Notes under the pieces: generated by a model
The model's database searches: none
What the model saw: the letters and a program-made list of their open reading frames with translations, nothing else
Told to the model about the DNA's origin: nothing
Part shown: piece by piece, positions 52,919-62,010 of the stretch
How positions within the stretch are numbered: position 1 is the first letter of the stretch
Layout: each line of letters begins with the position of its first letter
Source of the DNA: Alistipes sp.
GTDB taxonomy: Bacteria; Bacteroidota; Bacteroidia; Bacteroidales; Rikenellaceae
NCBI GenBank assembly: GCA_017937125.1
Contig: JAGBEH010000012.1
Coordinates: 1 to 64,000, forward strand
Reading direction: 5' to 3'
DNA length: 64,000 nucleotides
Made by a program: the position numbers and the translations under genes

Positions 52919-54178
52919 ATGGAGAATATGCAGGCGGCGAACGACAACCGATCGGGATTCAAGATTTTTTCGGGCGACAAGGTGCTGTGGGTGATAGTCA
53001 CCGCATTGGCGGTAATATCTGTGCTCGTGGTTTACTCGTCCACCGCGAAGATGGGCTATAATCCCCGTTTGGCGCGTACGACGGCCGATTTCCTGCGTCA
53101 GCACCTTATATTGCTGGCTATGTGCGTACCGGTGCTTCTGGTCGTCCATAAAATCAACTGCCGCATTTATAACCGTTTCGCCGTGCTGTTCTATGTCGTC
53201 GGGGTGATTATGACGGTCGCGGTCTATTTTACGAACAACATAACCAACGGTGCCGCGCGTTGGATTTCGATTTTCGGATTTCAGTTCCAGCCTTCGGAGG
53301 CGCTGAAAATAGCTACCGTCATTCTGCTGGCACGCCAGTTGGCCGCCCGTCAGAGCATTATCGACCGTCTGCGCATAGTGCCGTCTCTCAATCCCGTGCG
53401 GTGGTTCAGAGACCCGAAGCAGAAAAAGATATGGCGCGAGGGCACGCTGCCCGTGCTCGCTCCCGTGGTGGTATCGTGCCTCGTGATATTCAAGGCCCAT
53501 ACCTCGTCGGCGATACTCGTCTTCGGCGTATCGCTGGTTATGATGTTCATAGGGCGTGTCCGTATGTCCGAACTGCTGAAGGTCGTGGGGCTGGCCGTCG
53601 CGGGGCTGCTGCTCGCCACACTGCTCAACCTCGGACGTACCGAGACGGCGAGCGGGCGCGTAAGCACGTGGTTCGATCTGTGGACGACCTCGCAGGTGGA
53701 TAAGGACGTGCGCAACCTGACGGATACCGAGCGGTCGATGATAGCCATTCACGAGGGAGGGCTGTTCGGCCGCGGGGCGGGGCGCAGTGCCGTGCGTGTG
53801 GAGATGACGCATCCCGAAAGCGACTATATCTATGCCTTTTTCGTCGAGGAGTACGGTATGATTCTGGCGCTTGCGGTGCTGATGCTCTACCTGTGGATAT
53901 TCTTTCGCGGGATGGAGATATTCACCCGCTGCGAAACGGCATTCCCCGGGCTTCTGGTATTGGGGTTGGTGCTGCTGATAACGTGTCAGGCACTGTTGCA
54001 TATTATGGTGACAGTCAATATCATCCCCGAGACGGGGCAGAACCTGCCGCTCATCTCGCGCGGCGGCTCGTCGATGCTGTTTACGGCCATAGCCATAGGT
54101 ATGGTGCTTAGCGTCAGCCGTCAGAACGACGAGAAGTCGCACGATAAGCCGCGCGGCGAATCAATGATGGAGAGGTGA
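52919..54178 (+). CDS. ftsW: peptidoglycan glycosyltransferase FtsW
   Basis: FtsW, a SEDS-family polymerase, makes septal glycan strands with FtsI. The 419 residues have about ten membrane helices. Visible family segments are NGAARWISIFGFQFQPSE (about residues 109-126), ESDYIYAFFVEEYG (about 299-312) and the late ISRGGSSMLFTAIAIGM. It is the last dcw gene here: murG, murC, ftsQ, ftsA and ftsZ, which normally follow, are replaced by an unrelated S4-domain gene whose start overlaps or abuts the ftsW stop. Confidence 0.95.
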   Translation: MENMQAANDNRSGFKIFSGDKVLWVIVTALAVISVLVVYSSTAKMGYNPRLARTTADFLRQHLILLAMCVPVLLVVHKINCRIYNRFAVLFYVVGVIMTVAVYFTNNITNGAARWISIFGFQFQPSEALKIATVILLARQLAARQSIIDRLRIVPSLNPVRWFRDPKQKKIWREGTLPVLAPVVVSCLVIFKAHTSSAILVFGVSLVMMFIGRVRMSELLKVVGLAVAGLLLATLLNLGRTETASGRVSTWFDLWTTSQVDKDVRNLTDTERSMIAIHEGGLFGRGAGRSAVRVEMTHPESDYIYAFFVEEYGMILALAVLMLYLWIFFRGMEIFTRCETAFPGLLVLGLVLLITCQALLHIMVTVNIIPETGQNLPLISRGGSSMLFTAIAIGMVLSVSRQNDEKSHDKPRGESMMER

Positions 54179-54180
54179 TT

Positions 54181-54576
54181 ATGGATGAGGTGAGACTCGA
54201 TAAGTATTTGTGGGCGGTGCGCATCTTCAAGACGCGCAGCGATGCCGCCGATGCCATTCGCAACAACAAGGTGTCGGTGAACGGCAATACATGCAAGCCC
54301 TCGCGCGAGGTGAAAATAGGCGACGAAATAACGGTAAGGCGGATGCCCGTGGTGTATAGCTACAAGGTGCTCGATTATGTCTCGAGCCGACAGCCCGCCA
54401 AGAATGTGCCGCAGTTCTGTCTGAATACGACCCCTCAGGAGGAGTTGGACAAGCTCGTCGCACCGCGTGAAACGGTTTTCGTCTTTCGGGACCGCGGTAC
54501 GGGGCGCCCGACGAAAAAGGAGCGTCGCGAGATAGACGCCCTTATGGACGGGTTTTATGACGCGGAGGACGAATGA
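54181..54576 (+). CDS. S4-domain RNA-binding protein, Hsp15-like
   Basis: This 131-residue protein consists of an S4 RNA-binding domain, VRLDKYLWAVRIFKTRSDAA (about residues 4-23) to GDEITVR (about 50), followed by a basic tail. Hsp15 in E. coli recycles 50S subunits carrying nascent chains; a ribosome-associated role is likely here. It starts at the ATG 2 bases after ftsW (a GTG overlapping the ftsW stop is also possible). No gene is evident in the 300 bases that follow before the convergent pth. Confidence 0.88.
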   Translation: MDEVRLDKYLWAVRIFKTRSDAADAIRNNKVSVNGNTCKPSREVKIGDEITVRRMPVVYSYKVLDYVSSRQPAKNVPQFCLNTTPQEELDKLVAPRETVFVFRDRGTGRPTKKERREIDALMDGFYDAEDE

Positions 54577-54876
54577 CCCGATTCGGACGGGGCGGTGTAT
54601 CGGATGCGGTGCGGCTTTTAGGCTTGCGGGCGTCCGATATATTGTCTTCGATTGTTGTTACGGATGCGGATCGTTTGCTGATGCGACCCTTGCAGATTTT
54701 ATTTCGCGGATGTTCGGCATTATTCCGACGGATATTCCGAATGTGCAACGATATTCGCACGTCGTTTCCCGATGCACGGGGTATCTGCATCTGAAAACAT
54801 ACCGTTACGCATTTCGAAATATCGGTCGCAATCGGTGTGCGGGGCAGAACGGCTCCGCGCCCGATGATGTTCGTTT

Positions 54877-55440
54877 CTATTTGTTGTTGAACAGGTTTTG
54901 GGTTCTTTCCGCCCCTATCGTCGCGAACGACAGCACCGCATCGCCGAATACCTTCAGCCTTTCGGGCAGCGCCTTGCGTTCCTCGTCTGTCCATTCGCCC
55001 AGAACGTAGTCTACCTGCTGCCCGCGGGCGAAATTCCCGCCTATGCCGAAGCGGATGCGCGAGTAGTCGTTGCGGCCGAGCAGTTCGTTGATGTTCTTCA
55101 ATCCGTTGTGGCCGCCGTCGCTGCCTTTCGGCCGCATACGGAGCGTGCCGAACGGAAGAGCTATGTCGTCTACCACTACCAACAGATTGGCGATGTCGAT
55201 CTTCTCGGCATCGAGCCAGTAGCGTACGGCCTTGCCCGACAGATTCATATATGTCGAGGGCTTGAGCAGAATGAGCGTGCGACCCTTGTATTTTATCGTC
55301 GCCGTCGAACCGTAACGCCCTGCCGTAAAAACGGTGTCGGACGCCTCGGCCAAGGCGTCCAACACTCGAAATCCTATGTTGTGACGGGTATCGGCATATT
55401 CGGCGCCGATATTACCCAATCCAACGATCAGATATTTCAT
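54877..55440 (-). CDS. pth: peptidyl-tRNA hydrolase
   Basis: Pth releases tRNA from peptidyl-tRNA dropped by stalled ribosomes. The 187 residues are standard. GLGNIGAEYADTRHNIGF (about residues 6-23) contains the catalytic His, LLKPSTYMNLSGKAV lies at about 60-74, and DDIALPFGTLRMRPKGSDGGHNGLK (in parts) near 90-115. It lies 10 bases downstream of rplY on the same strand, a common pairing in Bacteroidota. The ATG at 55440 is chosen over an upstream in-frame ATG inside the rplY end. Confidence 0.95.
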   Translation of the reverse strand: MKYLIVGLGNIGAEYADTRHNIGFRVLDALAEASDTVFTAGRYGSTATIKYKGRTLILLKPSTYMNLSGKAVRYWLDAEKIDIANLLVVVDDIALPFGTLRMRPKGSDGGHNGLKNINELLGRNDYSRIRFGIGGNFARGQQVDYVLGEWTDEERKALPERLKVFGDAVLSFATIGAERTQNLFNNK

Positions 55441-55450
55441 ATACGGACCG

Positions 55451-56020
55451 TTACTGTGCTGCTGCGGCACCGCGCGAAGCACGGGTTACGCGAACCGCGC
55501 AAACGGCAGTCGTTGCGGGAGTGATGAACTTCAGGTTGTCGAACTTGAGGTCGCCCACGAAGATGGTCTGGCCTACGTTCAGCGGCGTTACGTCCACTAC
55601 CAGCTCGTCGGGCAGGTTCTCTACCATACCGCTGACAACGAGTTTGCGGGCGGACAGAGCCAGTTTACCGCCGACCTTCACACCCTCGGCATTACCCGAG
55701 AGACGTACGGGAATCGAGATGGAAACGGGCTTGCCCTCCTGTACGCGGTAGAAATCGATGTGGAGAATCTGCTCGCGGACGGGGTGGAACTGTACGTCGC
55801 GCATAACGGCCTTCTCGACTTTGCCGTCGATATTGATCTCGACGATGTACGAGTTGGGCGTGTAGATAAGGGGCTTGACAGCTTTCGTGTCGATAGCGAA
55901 AGTCACGTTCTCGCCGCCGCCGTAAAGTACGCAGGGGATGAGACCCTCGCGGCGAACGGCCTTGGCTGCCTTCTTTCCGAAATCGCCGCGGTTTACGGCG
56001 TTGATCTGGATTGTTTTCAT
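55451..56020 (-). CDS. rplY: 50S ribosomal protein L25, CTC-type
   Basis: L25 binds 5S rRNA. The 189 residues comprise the N-terminal 5S-binding domain (about 1-90, with GLIPCVLYGGGENVTF) and the C-terminal TL5/CTC beta domain (about 95-185, including RLSGNAEGVKVGGKLALSAR in parts). The Ala/Arg-rich tail is short. It precedes pth in a two-gene minus-strand operon. Confidence 0.95.
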   Translation of the reverse strand: MKTIQINAVNRGDFGKKAAKAVRREGLIPCVLYGGGENVTFAIDTKAVKPLIYTPNSYIVEINIDGKVEKAVMRDVQFHPVREQILHIDFYRVQEGKPVSISIPVRLSGNAEGVKVGGKLALSARKLVVSGMVENLPDELVVDVTPLNVGQTIFVGDLKFDNLKFITPATTAVCAVRVTRASRGAAAAQ

Positions 56021-56105
56021 AAAATGTTTTGTTTTAATGTGTTACCTGCGGCATCGCTCAGTCCGTACCCGAAGTACGATCCCCATAAATGCCTGATTTT
56101 CGCCG

Positions 56106-56135
56106 CAAATATAATAAATATGTGCGAAACGGCAA
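56106..56135 (-). promoter_or_regulatory. promoter of the rplY-pth operon
   Basis: On the minus strand TTG (56135-56133), 19 bases, TATATTTG (56113-56106), a full match to the Bacteroidota consensus, about 86 bases upstream of rplY. Confidence 0.7.
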
Positions 56136-56229
56136 CGCAAAACGGTGATTTTTTGTGCCGTTGTATTTCGGCGTGTCTCGCGGAGCGTTCTTTTAGGTAT
56201 GATGAGGGCGTAATTACGTATTTATTTCA

Positions 56230-56237
56230 TATCTTTG
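56230..56237 (+). promoter_or_regulatory. -7 element before the LysE-type gene
   Basis: TATCTTTG matches TAnnTTTG; no TTG at the expected upstream distance. Confidence 0.4.
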
Positions 56238-56348
56238 CCGAAATGAATACTATGCCGTTCCGAGTTCGGAACGGGTATGCGCCGAAACCGGAAACGGCTC
56301 GCATTCGTGCGGGTCGGAACGTGCGGCGCGGTTGAAAATGCGAAGACA

Positions 56349-57023
56349 ATGGGAGTCGGGATAATAGAATTGCTGTTTCGCGGGTTCGCGGTGGGTCTGG
56401 CAGCATCGATTACGGTCGGGCCTGTGGCGGTGCTGTGCATTCAGCGTACGCTGAGCAAGAACCGCCGTTCGGGGCTTATATCCGGATTGGGGGTGGCGTG
56501 CGCCGATACGATGATGGCCGTCATCGCCTTCTTTTTTTATGCTATGCTCGAAGCACAGATAGAGCAATATTCGTCGCTGCTGCGGGTCGGCGGAGGAATA
56601 TTCGTCGTCATCGTGGGCGTTTACATCTTTTTCCAGAACCCCGTGCCGCAGATTCGCCGCAACCGTGCGGGCAAAAGTTCGCCGTGGCAGGATTTCGTGT
56701 CGATTTTCGGGTTTACGCTCGCCAATTTCGTGATAGTCATCCCTTATTTGCTGGCCTTCTTCGCCGTGTTCAACGTCGGGGCCGGCCACGGCGGGGTGAC
56801 GGATGTCGCGTCCGTTGCGGGGAGCGTACTGATAATAATGGGCTTTTTCGGCGGGGCGGTGACGTGGTGGGGTGCTCTTACGTCGCTGATAAGCCTTTTT
56901 CGCCGCAAGTTCCGCCCGCGCCATATGCTTACGATAAACCACATAGCCGGTGTCGTCATCTCGATACTCGGCGTATATACTATCTTATCGACATTCATTA
57001 ACACGATGCCCGATGTACACTGA
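56349..57023 (+). CDS. LysE-family amino acid exporter
   Basis: This 224-residue inner-membrane protein has about six membrane helices. The N-terminal FRGFAVGLAASITVGPVAVLCIQRTL (in parts, about residues 10-35) carries the GxxxxxxxGP motif of LysE/RhtB transporters, which export amino acids. The substrate is unknown. The start ATG at 56349 gives the normal N-terminus; the open frame extends further upstream without similarity. Its last 11 bases overlap cmk. Confidence 0.88.
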   Translation: MGVGIIELLFRGFAVGLAASITVGPVAVLCIQRTLSKNRRSGLISGLGVACADTMMAVIAFFFYAMLEAQIEQYSSLLRVGGGIFVVIVGVYIFFQNPVPQIRRNRAGKSSPWQDFVSIFGFTLANFVIVIPYLLAFFAVFNVGAGHGGVTDVASVAGSVLIIMGFFGGAVTWWGALTSLISLFRRKFRPRHMLTINHIAGVVISILGVYTILSTFINTMPDVH

Positions 57024-57714
57024 CAAACGGAAGATAATCATCGCCGTGGACGGATTCTCGTCGTGCGGCAAAAGTACCTTTGCGAAGGCCATAGCGGCCG
57101 AACTCGGATATATATTCATCGACACGGGAGCGATGTATCGCGCCGTTACGCTCTATGCTCTCGAGCACGGTGCCATACGTTCGGGCATCGTAGACGAGGA
57201 GGCCGTGGTTGCGCTGTTGGGGGATATGGACATCGATTTCCGCTTCAATCCCGAACGCGGCGCCAGCGACATATATGTGAACGGCGATCTGGTCGAGGGA
57301 AAGATACGCACCATAGAGGTTAGCAACTGCGTAAGCCCCGTGAGCTCGATACGCCAGGTGCGCGGGAAACTGGTGGCTATGCAGCAGGCTATGGGGCGCA
57401 AACGCGGGGTGGTTATGGACGGCCGCGATATCGGGACGGTGGTGTTCCCCGATGCCGAACTCAAGATATTTATGACGGCCGACCCGAAGGTGCGCGCGCA
57501 GCGGCGTTACGACGAACTGCGTGCCAAGGGCGACGACGTGTCGCTCGAAGAGATCGAAGCGAACGTACTGTCGCGCGACAGGGCCGATATGACGCGTGCC
57601 ATATCGCCGCTGCGGCAGGCCGAGGATGCCATAGTGTTGGACAACAGCCATATGACCGTTGCCGAACAGATGCAGTGGTTCCGCGAGCGTTTCGACGAAG
57701 TGATGAGGGGATGA
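57013..57714 (+). CDS. cmk: cytidylate kinase
   Basis: Cmk phosphorylates CMP and dCMP. The 233 residues show the P-loop GFSSCGKSTFA (about 14-24), DTGAMYRAVTLYA (about 36-48), the NMP-binding insert, and DGRDIGTVVFPDAELKIFMTA (in parts, about 136-156). The ATG at 57013 overlaps the transporter gene by 11 bases. ispH follows after 19 bases, an order also seen in other Bacteroidota. Confidence 0.95.
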   Translation: MYTDKRKIIIAVDGFSSCGKSTFAKAIAAELGYIFIDTGAMYRAVTLYALEHGAIRSGIVDEEAVVALLGDMDIDFRFNPERGASDIYVNGDLVEGKIRTIEVSNCVSPVSSIRQVRGKLVAMQQAMGRKRGVVMDGRDIGTVVFPDAELKIFMTADPKVRAQRRYDELRAKGDDVSLEEIEANVLSRDRADMTRAISPLRQAEDAIVLDNSHMTVAEQMQWFRERFDEVMRG

Positions 57715-57733
57715 TTCGGTAACGGCGGAGGAT

Positions 57734-58603
57734 ATGAGGGTCGAAATAGATGACGATTCGGGGTTCTGCTTCGGAGTGGTGCGTGCGATAGACGAGGCCG
57801 AGAAGGCTTTGTCGCAGGGCGGTACGGAGGTGTGTTCGCTCGGCGATATCGTCCATAACCGCATCGAAGTGCAGCGGCTCGAGACTCTCGGCCTGCGCAC
57901 CGTTTCGCATAGCGATATTCCTTCGCTCGGCGGCGGGCGGCTGTTGATACGTGCCCACGGAGAACCTCCCTCGACCTATGCGGCCGCGAAGGCTGCGGGG
58001 GTCGGTATAATAGACGCTACGTGTCCCGTGGTGGCTAAACTGCAACGCAAGGTGGTTGCGGCGCACGAGCGTATGCGCAGGGAGGGCGGACAGGTCGTTA
58101 TCTTCGGCAAGCGCGGCCACGCCGAGGTCGTAGGGCTTACGGGCCAGGTTGCGGAGCCGACGATAGTGGTCGAGGGCGAGGACGATCTCGAACTCATAGA
58201 TTTTTCGCGGCCGATATATTTTCTTTCCCAGACGACTTGCAGCGTCGGGAGTTTCGAACGGTTGCGCGACATTATGGCTGCGAGGCTGCCGTCGCCCGGG
58301 ATGCTTACGGCCGACGATACGATATGTCGTCAGGTATCGTCGCGCGAACGTCATCTGGACGGGTTCGCACGGCGTTTCGATGTCGTGATATTCGTTTGCG
58401 GCCGCAAGTCGAGCAACGGCAGGGTACTGGCCGAGGTGTGCCGTGCCGCGAATCCGCGGACCCATAACATCGAGGAGCCGTCGGAACTGCTCGCCGAGTG
58501 GTTCGAGGGGGCGGAATCGGTGGGGATTTGCGGAGCGACCTCTACGCCGCATTGGCTTATGAGGGAGGTTGCGGATGCCGTCGCTGCGGCAGGCGGGAGG
58601 TGA
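57734..58603 (+). CDS. ispH: 4-hydroxy-3-methylbut-2-enyl diphosphate reductase
   Basis: IspH (LytB) makes IPP and DMAPP in the last step of the MEP isoprenoid pathway, using a [4Fe-4S] cluster. The 289 residues contain the three cluster Cys: GFCFGVVRAI (Cys13), DATCPVVAKLQ (about 96) and the TTCSVGSF or FVCGRKSSNGR region near 190-220. HxGEPPS and the GHAEVVGLTGQ segment fit substrate binding. It probably shares the cmk transcript. Confidence 0.95.
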   Translation: MRVEIDDDSGFCFGVVRAIDEAEKALSQGGTEVCSLGDIVHNRIEVQRLETLGLRTVSHSDIPSLGGGRLLIRAHGEPPSTYAAAKAAGVGIIDATCPVVAKLQRKVVAAHERMRREGGQVVIFGKRGHAEVVGLTGQVAEPTIVVEGEDDLELIDFSRPIYFLSQTTCSVGSFERLRDIMAARLPSPGMLTADDTICRQVSSRERHLDGFARRFDVVIFVCGRKSSNGRVLAEVCRAANPRTHNIEEPSELLAEWFEGAESVGICGATSTPHWLMREVADAVAAAGGR

Positions 58604-58675
58604 TGCCGCCGAAACCTGCGAGGCTGCGCGGTTTCGGAATAATGTCAGTGTAAAACCCGTAATATAATTGTCAAG

Positions 58676-59158
58676 ATGAGATATTTCATTCGTTCCGTAA
58701 AATTTCTGCTCGCACTGGCCGTTCTATATGCGGCTGTTATGTGGATTATGGTAAAAACGGGGTCCACGATGCTTTCGGCACGCGATATGGTTGCCGTAAT
58801 GTTTTTGACCGTGCGCGGTCGGATTTTGATAGCGGCCGTCGTTGTGTGGGCGGCGATATATCCCAAAGTGGGGTTCGTATCGCGACGCGTCGAGGCCGAT
58901 ATTACGGATGACCGCGAACGGATAGTGAACGCATTCCTGTCGGCGGGTTACACTCTTGTCGGCGATGACGGCGAGTGCCTGCGGTTCCGCGCCGCGGGGC
59001 TGTTGCGCAAACTGCGCCTGCTTTTCGAGGACGAGGTGACGGTGTCGCAGTACGGGCAGTGGGTGGTGATCGAGGGGATACGCCGCAGCGTGGCCGACGC
59101 GGAGATGCGATTGAAAACTTATATGAATAACAAAAGACGCGATGAACGGGATTCGTAA
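58676..59158 (+). CDS. small two-helix membrane protein of unknown function
   Basis: This 160-residue protein has two predicted membrane helices (FLLALAVLYAAVMWIMV, about residues 10-26, and ILIAAVVVWAAIYPKVGF, about 51-68). A soluble domain of about 90 residues follows (ERIVNAFLSAGYTLVGDDGECLRFRAAGLLRKLRLLFEDEV in parts) and a basic tail. I do not recognise the family. It overlaps the S41 protease gene by 17 bases, so the two are translated together and may act together at the membrane. Confidence 0.8.
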   Translation: MRYFIRSVKFLLALAVLYAAVMWIMVKTGSTMLSARDMVAVMFLTVRGRILIAAVVVWAAIYPKVGFVSRRVEADITDDRERIVNAFLSAGYTLVGDDGECLRFRAAGLLRKLRLLFEDEVTVSQYGQWVVIEGIRRSVADAEMRLKTYMNNKRRDERDS

Positions 59159-60815
59159 GACTTTGAAATATGCGGCGACGGCCGTTGCGGCGGTTGCGGC
59201 CGCAGGGTTGCTGATATTCGCCGGAAAGGACGATTTCGGCCTCGGCAGGAATATGGAGTTGCTGGTAAATATGATGCGCGAGCTCTCGCGTAACTATGTG
59301 GATGCCGTGGATGCCGACGAACTTATGGAGGGCGCCGCCGAGGGAATGGTGCGGCGGCTCGACCCCTATACGACATATCTGTCGGAGGAGGAGACGAAGA
59401 AATTCGAGTTGCAGACCACGGGCAAGTACGGGGGCATAGGCTCGCTTATCCGCAAGCGCGGCGATTACGTCGTTATAGCCGAACCGTACAAGGGTTCGCC
59501 CGCCGACCGCGCGGGTCTCAGGGTCGGGGATAAGATCGTGGCCATAGGCAGGGAGGATGCGAAGGGCTTCTCGACCGAAGAGGTCAGCTCCCGACTTAAA
59601 GGAGATCCGAATACGACGGTGAAAATCACCGTCGAGCGTCTCGCCGACGGTTCGCGCGAGACTATGAACATACGCCGTGAGCGCATATCCATCCCCGCCG
59701 TAACATATGCCGGATGGGTAGCCGACGGCATAGGGTATATTCAGCATGCCGATTTTTCCGACGGCAGTTACGACGAACTGCGTGCGGCCATAGAGCGGTT
59801 GCAGGGCGAAGGCGAGCTGAAGGGGCTGATCCTCGACTATCGGAACAACGGGGGCGGCGTGATGCAGGAGGCCGTGAAGATCGTTTCGCTGTTCGTACCC
59901 AAGGGTACGGAGGTGGTTACTACCAAGGGACGTGCCGTGGATGCCGTGCGCACATACTCCACGACTCACGAACCGTTGTTGCCCTCAACGCCGCTGGCGG
60001 TGCTGGTGAACGGCAATACGGCATCTTCGTCGGAGATCGTGGCGGGTGCCTTGCAGGATATGGACCGTGCGGTGCTCATAGGTCAGAAGAGCTTCGGCAA
60101 GGGGTTGGTGCAAAGCACCTTGCCGATAGGTTACGACGCCTGCCTGAAGATTACGACCGCGAAATACTATATCCCTTCGGGGCGCTGTATCCAGAACATC
60201 GACTACTCGTCGCACGACGATAATGTTCACGCAGTGCCCGATTCGCTCGTGAGGGAGTTCGCCACCCGCAACGGCCGCAAGGTCTATGACGGCGGCGGCA
60301 TTATGCCCGACGTGAAGACAGAGACGGAATATATAAGCCGTTTTGCACTGACGCTCTATGCTATGGGTTTCATCGACGATTTCTGCGACGACTATGTCCG
60401 CCGCCATCCGTCGGCCGTCGCAGACAACCGTACGTTCGCCGTCACCGATGCCGATTACGACGATTTCAAGGCCTTTATGAAAGATAAGGATGTGCCCTAT
60501 ACCTCCGAATCGCGGCGGGCGCTGGAGCGGTTGCGCGCGGCGCTGGAATCCGAGAAGTACGCCGACCGTTTCGCCGACCGTCTGGCGGCTATGGAGAGGG
60601 AGTTGGGCGACGATACGCAGAGCAATCTCGAAACCTACCGCAAGGAGATAACGGAGAGCATCGAATCGGCGCTGGTTATGCGCTACAATTATGCCGAGGG
60701 CGCTATCGAACACAGCCTCGTCGATGACGGAGATGTCGCGCGCGCCGTGGAGATATTGCGCGACGGGGACATATACCGCAGCATACTTACCGAGCGGGAT
60801 ACGGTCGTAAAATAG
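59142..60815 (+). CDS. S41 C-terminal-processing protease (CtpA type)
   Basis: CtpA/Prc-type proteases cut envelope proteins near hydrophobic C-termini. The 557 residues have an N-terminal membrane anchor (about 8-28), a leader helix region, and a PDZ domain (about 85-180, GIGSLIRKRGDYVVIAEPYKGSPADRAGL in parts). The protease core contains NGNTASSSEIVAGALQD (nucleophile Ser) and GQKSFGKGLVQ (general-base Lys). A helical C-terminal extension of about 190 residues follows. The start overlaps the preceding membrane-protein gene by 17 bases, and the histidine kinase follows 7 bases after the stop. Confidence 0.93.
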   Translation: MNGIRKTLKYAATAVAAVAAAGLLIFAGKDDFGLGRNMELLVNMMRELSRNYVDAVDADELMEGAAEGMVRRLDPYTTYLSEEETKKFELQTTGKYGGIGSLIRKRGDYVVIAEPYKGSPADRAGLRVGDKIVAIGREDAKGFSTEEVSSRLKGDPNTTVKITVERLADGSRETMNIRRERISIPAVTYAGWVADGIGYIQHADFSDGSYDELRAAIERLQGEGELKGLILDYRNNGGGVMQEAVKIVSLFVPKGTEVVTTKGRAVDAVRTYSTTHEPLLPSTPLAVLVNGNTASSSEIVAGALQDMDRAVLIGQKSFGKGLVQSTLPIGYDACLKITTAKYYIPSGRCIQNIDYSSHDDNVHAVPDSLVREFATRNGRKVYDGGGIMPDVKTETEYISRFALTLYAMGFIDDFCDDYVRRHPSAVADNRTFAVTDADYDDFKAFMKDKDVPYTSESRRALERLRAALESEKYADRFADRLAAMERELGDDTQSNLETYRKEITESIESALVMRYNYAEGAIEHSLVDDGDVARAVEILRDGDIYRSILTERDTVVK

Positions 60816-60822
60816 GCGGATT

Positions 60823-62010
60823 ATGGGACGGGTTCGTAAGATATTGTCGTTTCGCAACCGCGTGGTGGTGCTGACTATCGGCGTTCTGCTCGTGGCCGTG
60901 TCGCTGTTTTATACCAACAGTATGGCGCACCGCCTGCGCGAAAAGGAACAGCACGATGTCGAGCTGTGGGCGAAGGCTATGGAGCACGTGAACCGCGATG
61001 CTATGGGCGATTATATGGGCGATCCGTTGATAGCCAACATAGTCAATAACCGCAACAATATCCCGTTCATCATCACCGACGAGAATCTGCGCGTGGTCTC
61101 TTCGCACCTCATCCCCGAGGAGATTATCTCCGACCCCGACCGCCTGCGCCGCGAGATAGACCGTTTCTCGTCGGAAAATACGCCCATAATCGTGCGCTTC
61201 TGGTGGACCAATGACCATAACCACATAATCTTCTACGGCCAGTCGGGACTGCTCAAATCGCTTTATTATTTCCCGTATATACAGATAATCATCCTGCTGA
61301 CGTTCGGCATTATGACTTTCGTGGCGTTCCGCTCGACCAAACGCGATGAGCAGAATCGCGTGTGGATAGGTCTGGCCAAGGAGACGGCGCATCAGTTGGG
61401 GACGCCTACGTCGTCGCTGCTCGGCTGGGTCGAGTATCTTCGCGCGCAGGGCGTCGATCCCGCTGCCGTGGACGAGATGCAGAAGGATCTTGCGCATCTG
61501 ATGCGAATAGTCGATCGCTTCTCGAAAATCGGCTCCGAAACGCCGCTCGCACCGGCGAACGTGAATGAAGTCGTGGGCGAGTCGGTGATGTATTTCCGCA
61601 AACGCATACCCCGCAACGTGACGCTCGGGTACAATGGTCTGGCCATAGCTCCCGTGCAGGCGGAGTTGAATACCGCCCTTTTCGAATGGGTGATAGAGAA
61701 CCTTCTTAAGAACGCGCTCGATGCCTTGCAGGGGCACGGATGTATCGACGTGCACATAGCGTCCGACGAGAAATATGTCCGAATCGATGTCAGGGATACG
61801 GGCAAGGGCATAGCCAAGAATAACTGGAAGCGGATTTTCGAACCTGGCTTTACTACCAAGACGCGCGGCTGGGGGCTGGGGCTCTCCCTTTCCCGCCGCA
61901 TAGTCGAGGAGTATCACCGCGGGAAAATCGCCGTCGTCGAATCCGAACCGGGCCACGGAACCACCATACGCATAACTCTCAAACGGTCATATGATTCAGT
62001 CGGAGCATAG
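60823..62010 (+). CDS. membrane sensor histidine kinase, no adjacent response regulator
   Basis: This 395-residue kinase has two membrane helices (about residues 13-30 and 150-168) enclosing a periplasmic sensor of about 120 residues. The dimerisation helix has His190 in AKETAHQLGTPTSSL. The ATPase domain has N-box NLLKNALDAL, G1 DTGKGI and G2 GWGLGLSLSRRI. It overlaps the next gene by 20 bases. No response-regulator gene occurs in the window, so its partner is elsewhere. Co-transcription with an S41 protease suggests envelope-stress sensing, but this is inference. Confidence 0.93.
   Translation: MGRVRKILSFRNRVVVLTIGVLLVAVSLFYTNSMAHRLREKEQHDVELWAKAMEHVNRDAMGDYMGDPLIANIVNNRNNIPFIITDENLRVVSSHLIPEEIISDPDRLRREIDRFSSENTPIIVRFWWTNDHNHIIFYGQSGLLKSLYYFPYIQIIILLTFGIMTFVAFRSTKRDEQNRVWIGLAKETAHQLGTPTSSLLGWVEYLRAQGVDPAAVDEMQKDLAHLMRIVDRFSKIGSETPLAPANVNEVVGESVMYFRKRIPRNVTLGYNGLAIAPVQAELNTALFEWVIENLLKNALDALQGHGCIDVHIASDEKYVRIDVRDTGKGIAKNNWKRIFEPGFTTKTRGWGLGLSLSRRIVEEYHRGKIAVVESEPGHGTTIRITLKRSYDSVGA

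Noticed and set aside
54557-55009. 150-codon plus-strand frame after the S4-domain gene, with several Cys
   Set aside because: It overlaps both the S4-domain gene and pth. The Cys spacing fits no known zinc motif and codon use is unlike its neighbours.
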